Source of the DNA: Azospirillum brasilense
GTDB taxonomy: Bacteria > Pseudomonadota > Alphaproteobacteria > Azospirillales > Azospirillaceae
DNA length: 64,000 nt
NCBI RefSeq assembly: GCF_008365405.1
Contig: NZ_QOKV01000001.1
Coordinates: 753,333-817,332, forward strand
Reading direction: 5' to 3'
This document shows, in pieces, positions 1 through 8,645 of the stretch. Position numbers and translations under genes: made by a program. Numbering within the stretch: position 1 is the first letter of the stretch; the number at the start of each line of letters is the position of its first letter. Under the pieces are notes generated by a model, which had not been told where the DNA came from, did no database searches, and saw nothing but the letters and a program-made list of their open reading frames with translations.

Positions 1-1938
1 CGCAAGCTGGCCATCTGGACGCTGGAGGGCATCGAGGCGATCAGCCGCGAGATGCCCGGCTGCCAGATCATCCTGGGCCTGTCCAACGTCTCCTTCGGCC
101 TGAACGCGGCGGCCCGCCACGTGCTGAACTCGGTCTTCCTCGACCACGCGGTGAAGCGCGGCATGACCGGCGCCATCGTGCATGTGTCGAAGATCATGCC
201 GCTGCACCAGATCCCCGAAAAGGAGGTCAAGACCGCCGAGGATCTGATCTTCGACCGCCGCGCGGAAGGCTACGACCCGCTCCAGGCCTTCATCGCCCTG
301 TTCGAGGGCCGCAAGGCCGCGGACGCCAAGAAGAAGGCCCGCGCCGAGACGGTCGAGGAGCGGCTGAAGGAGCGCATCGTCGACGGCGACCGCACCGGGC
401 TGGAGGACGATCTCGCCGAGGCGATGAAGACCCACCCGCCGCTGGAGATCATCAACACGTACCTGCTCGACGGCATGAAGGTGGTGGGCGAGCTGTTCGG
501 CGCCGGCAAGATGCAGCTTCCCTTCGTGCTCCAGTCCGCGGAGACCATGAAGGCCGCCGTGGCGTGGCTGGAGCCGCACATGGAGAAGCTGGACGGCCAG
601 CAGAAGGGCACCATGGTGCTGGCCACCGTGAAGGGCGACGTCCACGACATCGGCAAGAACCTCGTGGACATCATCCTGACCAACAACGGCTACAAGGTCG
701 TCAATCTGGGCATCAAGCAGCCGATCGGCGCGATCATCCAGGCGGCGAAGGAGCACAAGGCCGACGCCGTCGGCATGTCCGGCCTGCTGGTGAAATCCAC
801 CGTCGTCATGCGCGAGAATCTGGAGGAGATGACCCGCGAGGGGCTGGAGGTTCCGGTCCTGCTCGGCGGCGCCGCCCTGACCCGCGCCTATGTGGAGACG
901 GATTGCGTGGCCTCCTACGGCTCGGGCCGTGTGGCCTATGCCGGGGACGCCTTCGACGGCCTGACCCTGATGGATCAGGTGGTGGGCGGCAGCTTCGACC
1001 AGCAGCTCGCCATCCAGCAGGCCAAGCGGTCGGGCCGGGCGGTCAACCGCCGCCGCGTGCTGGGGCAGGCGACCAGCGCCGCCGTCGGCCCGGTGGACAA
1101 GGACGCCATCCGCGCCCGCCGCGCCCGCCTCGCCGAGGGCGTGCCGGTGCCGACTCCGCCCTTCTGGGGGCCGAAGGTCATCGAGCATGTGCCGCTGAAG
1201 ACGCTGGTGACCTACCTGAACGAGCGCATGCTCTACCAGCTCCAGTGGGGCTACCGGAAGGACGGCAAGTCCTTCGAGGAGTTCAAGGAGTGGGCGAAGA
1301 AGGAGCTTCGCCCGGTGCTCGACCGCATCCTTAAGATCGCCGCGAAGGAAGAGATCCTGCGGCCTCAGGCGGTCTACGGCTACTGGAAGGCGGCGGCCGA
1401 GGGGAACGACGTCCTCCTGTTCGCCGAGGACGGGACCAGCGAGGTCGCCCGCTTCACCCTGCCGCGTCAGGCCAAGGAGGACGGCGAGTGCATCGCCGAC
1501 TTCCTGCGCGACGTGAACGACGGCGAGCGCGACGTGCTGGGCCTCCAGATCGTCACCATGGGCCAGCATTGCGCCGAGGTGGCGCGGGAGTGGTTCGCCG
1601 AGAACCGCTACCAGGACTATCTCTACCTGCACGGCCTGTCGGTGGAGATGACCGAGGCCATGGCGGAGTATGTCCACGCCCGCATCCGCGCTGAGCTGGG
1701 CTACGGCGCCGAGGACAGCCGCGACAAGGAGAAGCTGCTGCAGCAGACCTACCGCGGCAGCCGCTACAGCTTCGGCTACCCGGCCTGCCCGAACCTCGCC
1801 GACCAGGAGCAGCTTCTGAAGCTCCTCGACGCCGGGCGGATCGGCGTGGAGATGTCCGACGAGCACCAGCTCCACCCCGAGCAGAGCACGTCCGCCATCG
1901 TCCTGCATCATCCGCGGGCGAAATACTTCAGCGTGTGA
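1..1938 (+). CDS. metH: Cobalamin-dependent methionine synthase, C-terminal part (cut by window edge)
   Basis: Transfers a methyl group from methyltetrahydrofolate through cobalamin to homocysteine, in the cytoplasm. The frame is open from base 1, so the N-terminal homocysteine domain and most of the folate domain lie outside the window. The visible 645 residues begin with the end of the pterin-binding domain (ILGLSNVSFGLN). A helical B12 cap domain follows, then the B12 domain with DVHDIGKN near residue 212, whose His is the lower cobalt ligand. The C-terminal SAM-binding reactivation domain ends with RGSRYSFGYPACP. All residues needed for B12 binding and reactivation are visible, so the gene looks intact. 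The cobU-cobO-cobQ genes at 59.5-62.1 kb serve the same cofactor. Confidence 0.96.
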   Translation, partial: RKLAIWTLEGIEAISREMPGCQIILGLSNVSFGLNAAARHVLNSVFLDHAVKRGMTGAIVHVSKIMPLHQIPEKEVKTAEDLIFDRRAEGYDPLQAFIALFEGRKAADAKKKARAETVEERLKERIVDGDRTGLEDDLAEAMKTHPPLEIINTYLLDGMKVVGELFGAGKMQLPFVLQSAETMKAAVAWLEPHMEKLDGQQKGTMVLATVKGDVHDIGKNLVDIILTNNGYKVVNLGIKQPIGAIIQAAKEHKADAVGMSGLLVKSTVVMRENLEEMTREGLEVPVLLGGAALTRAYVETDCVASYGSGRVAYAGDAFDGLTLMDQVVGGSFDQQLAIQQAKRSGRAVNRRRVLGQATSAAVGPVDKDAIRARRARLAEGVPVPTPPFWGPKVIEHVPLKTLVTYLNERMLYQLQWGYRKDGKSFEEFKEWAKKELRPVLDRILKIAAKEEILRPQAVYGYWKAAAEGNDVLLFAEDGTSEVARFTLPRQAKEDGECIADFLRDVNDGERDVLGLQIVTMGQHCAEVAREWFAENRYQDYLYLHGLSVEMTEAMAEYVHARIRAELGYGAEDSRDKEKLLQQTYRGSRYSFGYPACPNLADQEQLLKLLDAGRIGVEMSDEHQLHPEQSTSAIVLHHPRAKYFSV

Positions 1939-2079
1939 TGCAGGCCGCCTGAAGCGGGGCATCGCCTCCTTTCCTGCGTTACGATGGGGAAGGAGGCGCC
2001 TTCAGGATGGTCGGAACCGGCCCGGCTGACCATCCAAGCCGGTTCCCAAAGCGTGGCGGCATCGCTTATCCTTGAGGGC

Positions 2080-2574
2080 ATGAACCATTCGCCCACCCCG
2101 CTTCGCCTGCACCGGGAAACCGTCCGCCCGGAGTGGATCGACTACAACGGCCACATGAACGTGGCCTACTATCTGCTCGCCTTCGATCATGCGACCGATG
2201 CCGTGCTCGACCATTTCGGGATCGGCAAGGCCTATGCGGAGGGCGAGGGGCGGTCGATGTTCGCGGTGGAGGCGCACCTGACCTATGCCCGCGAGGTGAC
2301 GGAGGGCGACGGCCTGACCTTCACGTCCCTTGTCCTGGGCGCGGACGCCAAACGGCTGCATCTGTTTCATGAAATGCGCCATGAGGAAGACGGATTCCTC
2401 GCCGCCACGGCGGAATTCGTTCTGGTCCATGTGGATCTGGCGGAGCGCCGGTCGGTGCCGCTGGCTCCGGACGCCGCGGAGCGGCTGGCCCGCGCCGTGG
2501 CGGAGCACGCCGCTCTGCCCGTGCCGCCGCAGGCCGGTCGGTCGGTCGGGCTGCGCACGCCGAAGGGGGCGTGA
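2080..2574 (+). CDS. Hot-dog-fold thioesterase
   Basis: A 164-residue protein of the 4HBT/YbgC-like acyl-CoA thioesterase group. The diagnostic segment is DYNGHMNVAYY near the N-terminus: an Asp/Asn followed by GHMN, as in hot-dog thioesterases that hydrolyse acyl-CoA. The rest of the sequence fits one hot-dog domain. The frame extends upstream to 1984, but ATG 2080 is preferred because it follows a GAGGG-like site and starts just before the conserved domain. It stands alone between metH and a pentapeptide gene, so the substrate cannot be inferred. Relatives include 4-hydroxybenzoyl-CoA and betainyl/carnitine-type thioesterases. Confidence 0.8.
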   Translation: MNHSPTPLRLHRETVRPEWIDYNGHMNVAYYLLAFDHATDAVLDHFGIGKAYAEGEGRSMFAVEAHLTYAREVTEGDGLTFTSLVLGADAKRLHLFHEMRHEEDGFLAATAEFVLVHVDLAERRSVPLAPDAAERLARAVAEHAALPVPPQAGRSVGLRTPKGA

Positions 2575-2654
2575 CGGTAGGTCGCTGCCGGCCACGGCCT
2601 TTTGTTGCGCCGGACCCTTTGTTATTCGGCCCGCGCGACACTATCTGTTGGCGC

Positions 2655-3167
2655 ATGAAGACGACAATTTTCGCCGCCTTCGCGGTACTTGCCACCTTCC
2701 TGGGCACCGCCCTGGTCCCCTCCGCCGCATTGGCCGAATGCACCGATCCGGCTCAGCCGAAGGTGAACTGGCGCCGCTGCTACTTCGACGGGCGCGATCT
2801 GTCGTCTGTGAAACTGGCCGGGGCGATGCTGCGCGACGCCACCTTCCAGCGGGCCACGCTGAAGGATGCCGACCTGTCGGAGACCGACGGCTATCGCGCG
2901 AAATTCTTCAGCGCCACCATGCCGGGGGTGAAGCTGGACGGCGCCCGCCTGATCGAGGCCGATTTCACCCGCGCCGACCTGACCGGGGCATCCCTGAAGG
3001 AAGCGGACCTGCGCAACGCGAAGCTGGTGAACGCCATCCTGCAAAAGGCCGACTTCACCGGAGCGCGGCTGGGCGGTGCGGACCTGCGGCACGCCGATCT
3101 GTCGGGCGCCACCTGGATCGACGGCACGACGGTGTGCGCCGAGAAATCCGTGGGACAGTGCAACTGA
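2655..3167 (+). CDS. Exported pentapeptide-repeat protein
   Basis: A 170-residue protein with a clear Sec signal peptide: MKTT, a hydrophobic core, and a cleavage site after SAALA. The mature part carries consecutive A(D/N)LxX pentapeptides from about residue 50 to 155 (for example ADLTGASLKEADLRNAKL), expected to form a right-handed quadrilateral beta-helix. Single cysteines lie at both ends of the mature chain and could pair in the periplasm. ATG 2655 is chosen because it begins the signal peptide, although the frame runs back to 2571. Function is unknown. Exported pentapeptide proteins are usually structural or binding modules. A much larger cytoplasmic-looking pentapeptide protein lies at 24967-26304. 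Confidence 0.8.
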   Translation: MKTTIFAAFAVLATFLGTALVPSAALAECTDPAQPKVNWRRCYFDGRDLSSVKLAGAMLRDATFQRATLKDADLSETDGYRAKFFSATMPGVKLDGARLIEADFTRADLTGASLKEADLRNAKLVNAILQKADFTGARLGGADLRHADLSGATWIDGTTVCAEKSVGQCN

Positions 3168-3200
3168 TGAAACGGCAAGTAAATTTGCCTCTCACCGTAT

Positions 3201-3206
3201 TATAAT
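3201..3206 (+). promoter_or_regulatory. Candidate -10 box (TATAAT) upstream of the diguanylate cyclase
   Basis: A perfect TATAAT sits in a locally AT-rich stretch, about 60 bases before the GGDEF gene. No good -35 hexamer lies at the right distance, so this is a weak call resting only on the -10 match and its position. Confidence 0.3.
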
Positions 3207-3264
3207 AACCCTACCCGAAAGTTGCTTGCTCGCCTCTTTCCCGCTGCGGTAGCCTTTTTCCCCT

Positions 3265-4326
3265 ATGAGCAGTGGAAAGGCGGCGGCAATGGCGGGCGAA
3301 GAGGATTTCGAGACGGCGCGGATTCTCGCGAGCCGCGCCATGGATCGGATCGCCGTCCATGGGCTTTTGCCGAACCCGGAGAACTTTACCCTCTGGTACG
3401 CCTATTTCGGCGGGCAGAACCCGGACCTGACGCGCGCCATCGAACTGGCTCAGCGTGACGGCGCCACGCTGTCGCAGGGCCATTGCGACGAGCTGTACAA
3501 GCGCTTCTTCACGCTCGACGCCGAAGCCCAGGCGATCCGCGAAACGTCGGAGCGGGCGCGCGTCGCCTTGGGGCGCATCCTCGACCAGTTGGGCAGTGTC
3601 GGCTCGGAGACGGATCGCTACGGGCAGGCGCTGGCCGGTTTCCGTGGAGAACTGGACCAGCCGATGAGCTTGGCCGAGCTGCGCGCCATGGTGGCGGCCA
3701 TCGCGGCGGAGACGACCGCTATCGTGGACCGCCAGACCCGCCTGCAGAGCCAGCTTCTCGAATCCAGCCAGCAGTTGGCCGAGCTGCGCGTCGTCCTGGA
3801 TTCCGCGCGTCGGGAGGCGATGACCGACGGGTTGACCGGAATCTCCAACCGGCGTGGCTTCGATCTGGCGCTGGCCTCCGCCGCGGAGGAGGCGGTGCAG
3901 ACCGGAATGCCGATGGCGCTGCTGATGGTGGACATCGACCATTTCAAGCGCTTCAACGACACCCATGGCCATCTCGTCGGCGACCATGTCCTGAAGCTGG
4001 TCGCCAAGGTGCTGACCGAAGGGGTCAAGGGGCGCGACACCGTCGCCCGTTACGGCGGCGAGGAGTTCAGCGTCATCCTGCCGCACACCGGGCTTCAGAA
4101 CGCCGTGAAGCTGGCTGAGCAGCTTCGCGCCTCCGTGGGGTCGCGGCAGATCATCAACCGGTCGCGCAACGCCAATTACGGCTCGGTCACTCTGTCGGTC
4201 GGGGCGGCCGAATACCGCCCCGGCGAAGACCTGCTGGCCCTGATGCGCCGCGCCGACGAGGCCCTCTACACCGCCAAGCGCGGCGGCCGCAACCGCGTTT
4301 GCGCGGAGGGGACGGTGGCGGGCTGA
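3265..4326 (+). CDS. Diguanylate cyclase (GGDEF domain)
   Basis: Makes cyclic di-GMP from two GTP. The protein has 353 residues. An N-terminal soluble alpha-helical region of about 180 residues (with NPENFTLWYAYF near residue 40) precedes the GGDEF domain, which carries MTDGLTGISNRRGFD, DIDHFKRFND and the active-site signature GGEEF at about 264-268. The product-inhibition I-site position, usually RxxD, reads KGRD here, so feedback inhibition may be weak or absent. No membrane segment is seen, so the protein is probably cytoplasmic. ATG 3265 is the longest good start, but ATG 3289 has a better GGAAAGGCGG site before it. Its stop lies 10 bases from the convergent nitronate monooxygenase gene. 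Confidence 0.93.
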   Translation: MSSGKAAAMAGEEDFETARILASRAMDRIAVHGLLPNPENFTLWYAYFGGQNPDLTRAIELAQRDGATLSQGHCDELYKRFFTLDAEAQAIRETSERARVALGRILDQLGSVGSETDRYGQALAGFRGELDQPMSLAELRAMVAAIAAETTAIVDRQTRLQSQLLESSQQLAELRVVLDSARREAMTDGLTGISNRRGFDLALASAAEEAVQTGMPMALLMVDIDHFKRFNDTHGHLVGDHVLKLVAKVLTEGVKGRDTVARYGGEEFSVILPHTGLQNAVKLAEQLRASVGSRQIINRSRNANYGSVTLSVGAAEYRPGEDLLALMRRADEALYTAKRGGRNRVCAEGTVAG

Positions 4327-4336
4327 CCGCCGCCCG

Positions 4337-5431
4337 TCAGGGATTTCCCGTCAGGCGCCGGACCGCGGCGTCGGTTTCGTCCACCAGCCGCGCCATCAGC
4401 TCCGCCGCCGTCTGCCGCCGCGCCAGCCGTACCCCCTGACCGGCCCACAGCGACAGGAACTCCGCCCGGCCCTGCTGGGCGGCGGCGGTGCGCATCGGGC
4501 GGGTCAGCGTGTTCTGCAAGGGGAAGGGCAGGGCGTCGCCGTCCGCGATGTCCTCCATGACGCGGTTGACGATCCCGCGCGCCGGACGGCCCGAGAAGGC
4601 GCGGGTCACGCGGGTCTGCGTCTCGCGGGCGTCGAGGATCGCCCGCTTGTGCGCCTCGGGGATGCCGGCCTCCGCGCAGGTCAGGAAGGCGGTGCCCATC
4701 TGCACCCCGGCGGCGCCCAGCGCCAGCGCCGCCGCGATGCCGCGCCCGTCCATGATCCCGCCGGACGCCAGCACGGGAAGGTCCACCGCATCCACCATCT
4801 GTGGGACGAGCGCCATGGTGCCGACCAGTCCGGCGGCGAAATCCACCTCTTCCGGACCGGTGGCGAAGCTGCCGCGGTGTCCTCCGGCCTCCGCGCCTTG
4901 GGCGATCACGGCGTCCATGCCGGCCTGTTCCAACGCAATGGCCTCCTCGACGCCGGTCGCCGTACCGATCAGGAGCATCCCCCGCGCCTTGATGGCGGCG
5001 AGCGCGTCGGCGGGCGGGATACCGAAGGTGAAGCTGAAGGCCGCCGCCCCACAGTCCAGCGCCGCCGCCAGTTGGGCGGCGAAGCCGTCGGCGCCGAGAG
5101 CCGGTGTCCCGGGAGCGGGCAGGCCGAGGTCGGCGTGGTAGCGCGCGATGCGGGCGACCGCCGCGTCTATCGTTCCGGCGTCCGGCGCGTCGGGCGCGGG
5201 CAGGGGGGCGAACAGATTGATTCCGAAGGGGCGGGCGGTCCGGGCGCGGATCGTCCGTGCCCGTTCGGCAATCTGCTCCGGGGTCAGGTAGGCCGCCCCG
5301 ATGAAGCCAATGCCGCCCGCCTCGCCCACCGCGGCGACGAGGTCCGCCGTGTCGGCGCCCCCGGCCATCGGGGCCTGGACGATGGGGTGGGACAGGCCCA
5401 GGCGCTGGGTCAGACTGCTGTGAACCGGCAT
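4337..5431 (-). CDS. Nitronate monooxygenase (2-nitropropane dioxygenase family)
   Basis: An FMN-dependent TIM-barrel enzyme that oxidises alkyl nitronates such as propionate 3-nitronate. The 364 residues are the usual length. Visible family signatures are QAPMAGG near the N-terminus, GIGFIGAAYLT, the AQGAEAGGHRG motif (which carries the catalytic-type His and FMN contacts), and the phosphate-binding LASGGIMDGRG followed by GAAGVQMGTAF. The start is preceded by GGAGG about ten bases upstream. It is a single gene between a convergent cyclase gene and an upstream same-strand oxidoreductase. Assignment to the family is firm, but the physiological substrate is not shown by context. Confidence 0.88.
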   Translation of the reverse strand: MPVHSSLTQRLGLSHPIVQAPMAGGADTADLVAAVGEAGGIGFIGAAYLTPEQIAERARTIRARTARPFGINLFAPLPAPDAPDAGTIDAAVARIARYHADLGLPAPGTPALGADGFAAQLAAALDCGAAAFSFTFGIPPADALAAIKARGMLLIGTATGVEEAIALEQAGMDAVIAQGAEAGGHRGSFATGPEEVDFAAGLVGTMALVPQMVDAVDLPVLASGGIMDGRGIAAALALGAAGVQMGTAFLTCAEAGIPEAHKRAILDARETQTRVTRAFSGRPARGIVNRVMEDIADGDALPFPLQNTLTRPMRTAAAQQGRAEFLSLWAGQGVRLARRQTAAELMARLVDETDAAVRRLTGNP

Positions 5432-5549
5432 CGCGCCGCCCTCCGCTTTCGGTGATCCGCGGAGGAAGGCTAGGGCAGTCCGGCCATCGTGAAAAATGAT
5501 TTGTTCAGATGGGACGGATCATGTCCGGTGATGGTAGGCCGTGGCCACG

Positions 5550-7601
5550 TCACGCGGCGCGCAGCCACACCGCCGTGTCGTGGAAGGCGGCGCCGCCCGC
5601 CGGGGGGATCGGCTCGGGCGAGGTCAGGGTGTTGATGCCGATCCCTTCCAGGAAGGCGCTGTTCGGCCAGATGCCCTCCACGATCACCACCCCGCGCGGC
5701 ACGCCAGCGAAGGGCTTGGCGTGGACGACGACGCTGCCCAGCCCGTTGCCGAGGCGCACGGCGTCGCCGTCGGCCAGGGCGAGCTCCGCCGCGTCCTCTG
5801 GATGGATCAGGACGGTGGGGCGGCCTTCGCGGCGCTGGGCGGTCACCGTCTCGGTGAAGCTGGAATTGAGGAACTGCCGCGCTGGGGCGGTGACGAGGCG
5901 GAAGGGATGCTCGGCGTCGGCCGGGCGGCCCGGCGCCATGTGGTCCGGCAACTCTGGCAACTGGCCGGCGCCGTAGGGGCCGAGCGCCGACCAGTCGGGC
6001 GCGAAGCGGAAGCGCCCGTCGGGGAAGGCGAAGCCGTTCAGGAAATGCGAGGTCTCGAAATCCGGCTGGGCGTCGATCCAGCGCTGCTCCGTCAGGGTGG
6101 CGGCGTCGGTCAGGCCGGAGGTCTTCAGCATGGAGTCGATGATCTCCAGCGCGCTCATGCCGAAGCCGGGATGCTCGGCGCCGACGCGGCGGGCGAGTTC
6201 GGAAATCACCCAGTGGTTCTCGCGCGATTCGAACTGCGGCTCGATCACCTTCCGGCCGATCAGGATGTGCATCTGGCCACCGCCGCGGTAGAGGTCGTCA
6301 TGCTCCAGGAAGGTGGTGGCGGGGATGACGATGTCGGCCAGTTGCGCGGTGTCGGTCATGAACTGTTCGTGCACCGCCACGAACAGGTCGTCGCGCAGGA
6401 AGCCGCGGCGCACGTGGGCACTGTCCGGGCAGATCGCCGCCGGGTTGGTGTTCTGGATCAGCATGGCGGTGACCGGCGGGCCGCTCTTGATGTCCTCCCC
6501 GGTCAGCACCGCGCCGATGCGCGACTGGTCGAAGCCGCGCACCGACGTGTCCAGCCGGTCCAGCCCCTCCGACAGGGTGCGGTCGATGCTGTAGATGCCC
6601 GACGAGCAGTAGAGCGCCCCGCCTCCTTTGTGCGCCCAGGCGCCGGTGACCACCGGCAGGCAGGACACCGCGTGCATCTGCGCCGCCCCGTTGTGGGCGC
6701 GCGTCAGCCCGTAGCCCAGCCGCAGATAGCTGCGCTTGGTCGTGCCGTAGAGCCGGGCGAAGCCGACGATCTCCTCCACCGTCAGGCCGGTGATCGCCGC
6801 CGCCCATTCGGGCGTTCGGGTGGCGAGATGGGCCTCCAACCGCTCCGCCCCGGCGGCGTAGCGGTCGAGATAGACACGGTCGGCCAGACCCTCGCGGAAC
6901 AGGACGTGCATCACCGCGCAGGCCAGCGCGCCGTCGGTGCCGGGGCGCAGCATCAGGTGGAGGTCCGACACCTCCGCCGTGCCGGTGCGGTAGGGGTCGA
7001 TGGTGACCAGCGTCGCCTCGCGGCCCTTGCGGGCTCGGCTGACGTGGGTCATCACGTTGACCTGGGTCGCCACCGGGTTGCCGCCCCAGTTCACGATCAG
7101 GTCGCTCTCGGCCATCTCGCGCGGGTCGGCGCCGCGGATGTCGCCGTGGCCGGCCAGCCAGCCCATGTTGGCCGGCGTGTCGCAGACCGTGCTGATCTGC
7201 CGGGAATAGCCCTTCGCGTGGCGCAGCCGCTGGATGGCGCCGCGCTGCACCAGCCCCATGGTGCCGGCGTAGAAGTAGGGCCAGACGGCTTCCGGGCCAT
7301 GGACCCGCTCGGCGTCCAGGAAGGCGTCGGCGATGCGGTCCAGCGCCTCGTCCCAACCGATCTCCGCCCACTGGCCGGCCCCCTTCGGACCGGTGCGCCG
7401 CAAGGGGGTCTTCAGCCGATCCGGGGAATGGACGCGCTCCGCATAGCGGCTGACCTTCGCGCAGATGACGCCCGCCGTGTAGCTGTTGGCGGCGGCCCCG
7501 CGGACCTTGCCGATGCGGTCGGGCGCCACCCGTTCCACTTCGAGGGCGCAGGTGCTGGGGCAATCGTGCGGGCAGGCGGTCGGCAGGAAGACGGAGTTCA
7601 C
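5550..7601 (-). CDS. Molybdopterin-dependent oxidoreductase (DMSO reductase superfamily)
   Basis: A 683-residue catalytic subunit binding a bis-MGD molybdenum cofactor. The N-terminus carries CPHDCPSTC and a downstream ICAK, matching the [4Fe-4S] ligand set of formate dehydrogenase and related enzymes. Molybdopterin-binding segments follow (VNWGGNPVATQ, IDPYRTGTAEVSD). The C-terminal molydop-binding domain is present (FRLVTAPARQFLNSSF, LALADGDAVRLGNGLG). There is no Tat signal, so it is probably cytoplasmic. No partner iron-sulfur or membrane subunit gene lies beside it. The substrate cannot be told from sequence alone; formate dehydrogenase-like or S/N-oxide reductase-like activity are both possible. 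The start is GTG at 7601 after GAGGCG. Confidence 0.88.
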   Translation of the reverse strand: MNSVFLPTACPHDCPSTCALEVERVAPDRIGKVRGAAANSYTAGVICAKVSRYAERVHSPDRLKTPLRRTGPKGAGQWAEIGWDEALDRIADAFLDAERVHGPEAVWPYFYAGTMGLVQRGAIQRLRHAKGYSRQISTVCDTPANMGWLAGHGDIRGADPREMAESDLIVNWGGNPVATQVNVMTHVSRARKGREATLVTIDPYRTGTAEVSDLHLMLRPGTDGALACAVMHVLFREGLADRVYLDRYAAGAERLEAHLATRTPEWAAAITGLTVEEIVGFARLYGTTKRSYLRLGYGLTRAHNGAAQMHAVSCLPVVTGAWAHKGGGALYCSSGIYSIDRTLSEGLDRLDTSVRGFDQSRIGAVLTGEDIKSGPPVTAMLIQNTNPAAICPDSAHVRRGFLRDDLFVAVHEQFMTDTAQLADIVIPATTFLEHDDLYRGGGQMHILIGRKVIEPQFESRENHWVISELARRVGAEHPGFGMSALEIIDSMLKTSGLTDAATLTEQRWIDAQPDFETSHFLNGFAFPDGRFRFAPDWSALGPYGAGQLPELPDHMAPGRPADAEHPFRLVTAPARQFLNSSFTETVTAQRREGRPTVLIHPEDAAELALADGDAVRLGNGLGSVVVHAKPFAGVPRGVVIVEGIWPNSAFLEGIGINTLTSPEPIPPAGGAAFHDTAVWLRAA

Positions 7602-7822
7602 GGAAGGACGCCTCGGCGGGGGGAACGGTGTTCAGCTTATGTCCGGCGTTCGGCTTTTCGCAACCGGTCAGGATTGTTTAAGGACTGCCATGAGATTTCA
7701 ATATTGCAGCCCTATCCTTGTGGAGGCGCGTCGCGGAAAGATGTATGTTTTCCGAAAAATACCCTCATAAGGCGGCATTTTCTCCGCCGCGAGCACGGAA
7801 CGACACAGCAAGGGGAAGCCGT

Positions 7823-8578
7823 ATGATCGCGAATGTTGCCGGAGGCGCCCGGCGGACGCTGCGGGCCGGGGTGTTCGCCAGCCTGATCGGAGCCATGATC
7901 GGAGCGGTTGCCGGTATGGCCGCTCCGGGGGTCGCCACGGCGCGGGCGGACGGCGTCAAGCTCGGCTATGTGGAATTCCCGCCCTACACCCAGACCGACG
8001 GCGGGGCCGCGAAGGGCAGCCTGATCGAGGCGTTCGACAAGGCCGCCAAGGCGGCCGGGATCGCCTACACCGCCGAATCGGCCCCGGCCCGCCGCCTTTT
8101 CTCCGGCATCGCGGAGGGCGAGTTCAACATTTTCCTGGGCATCCGCACGGTCAAGGAGTTCGACGGCACCACGTTGATCAGCGCCGCCCCCATCGCCCGG
8201 ATCGAGCTGAACGCCTACGGCATCGGCGACGCCCCGGCGGTGAAGGCGAAGGAGGATCTGTCGGGCAAGGCGGTCATCGCGCTGAACGGCTATTCCTACG
8301 GCGGCTGGCGCGCCTGGATGGAGGACCCGGCCAACAAGGTGCAGATGGTCGATGCGCGCACCGCCGATCAGGCGCTCCAGCTTCTCCAGGCCGGGCGGGC
8401 GCCGACGCTGCTGCAATACTCGTTGCCGATGCAGCAGGCGCTGGGAGGTAAGACGCTTCCCGACCTGAAGGCGACGCCGGTCCAGAGTCTGGACGTCTAC
8501 ATCGTCGTTTCGAAGAAGACCCCGGACGCCGCGGCGGTTCTGGCGAAGCTCGAAGCCGGGTTCAAGGCGACCCAGTGA
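7823..8578 (+). CDS. Periplasmic substrate-binding protein (SBP family 3-like), paired with a chemoreceptor gene
   Basis: A 251-residue exported protein. A long signal peptide ends near VATARA, followed by a bacterial extracellular solute-binding family 3-type fold ([16 protein letters not shown], then [16 protein letters not shown], the typical N-terminal lobe). The start at 7823 is fixed by an AGGGGAAG site and the signal peptide; an in-frame extension to 7718 has neither. No ABC permease or ATPase gene is adjacent. Instead an MCP gene begins 67 bases downstream on the same strand, which suggests a role in ligand sensing rather than uptake. The ligand is unknown; the family binds amino acids and related small molecules. 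Confidence 0.8.
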   Translation: MIANVAGGARRTLRAGVFASLIGAMIGAVAGMAAPGVATARADGVKLGYVEFPPYTQTDGGAAKGSLIEAFDKAAKAAGIAYTAESAPARRLFSGIAEGEFNIFLGIRTVKEFDGTTLISAAPIARIELNAYGIGDAPAVKAKEDLSGKAVIALNGYSYGGWRAWMEDPANKVQMVDARTADQALQLLQAGRAPTLLQYSLPMQQALGGKTLPDLKATPVQSLDVYIVVSKKTPDAAAVLAKLEAGFKATQ

Positions 8579-8645
8579 CGCCACGGCGGGCGTCGTCGGG
8601 CGCCGACCTCGGCAACCGGTTGTTCAGCAAGGAAAAGGGCGGATC

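Noticed and set aside
5541..7826. A 761-codon open frame on the plus strand opposite the molybdopterin oxidoreductase
   Set aside because: It is antisense to a gene with clear family motifs; its translation is Arg/Gly/Val/His-rich low-complexity typical of a GC-rich shadow frame.
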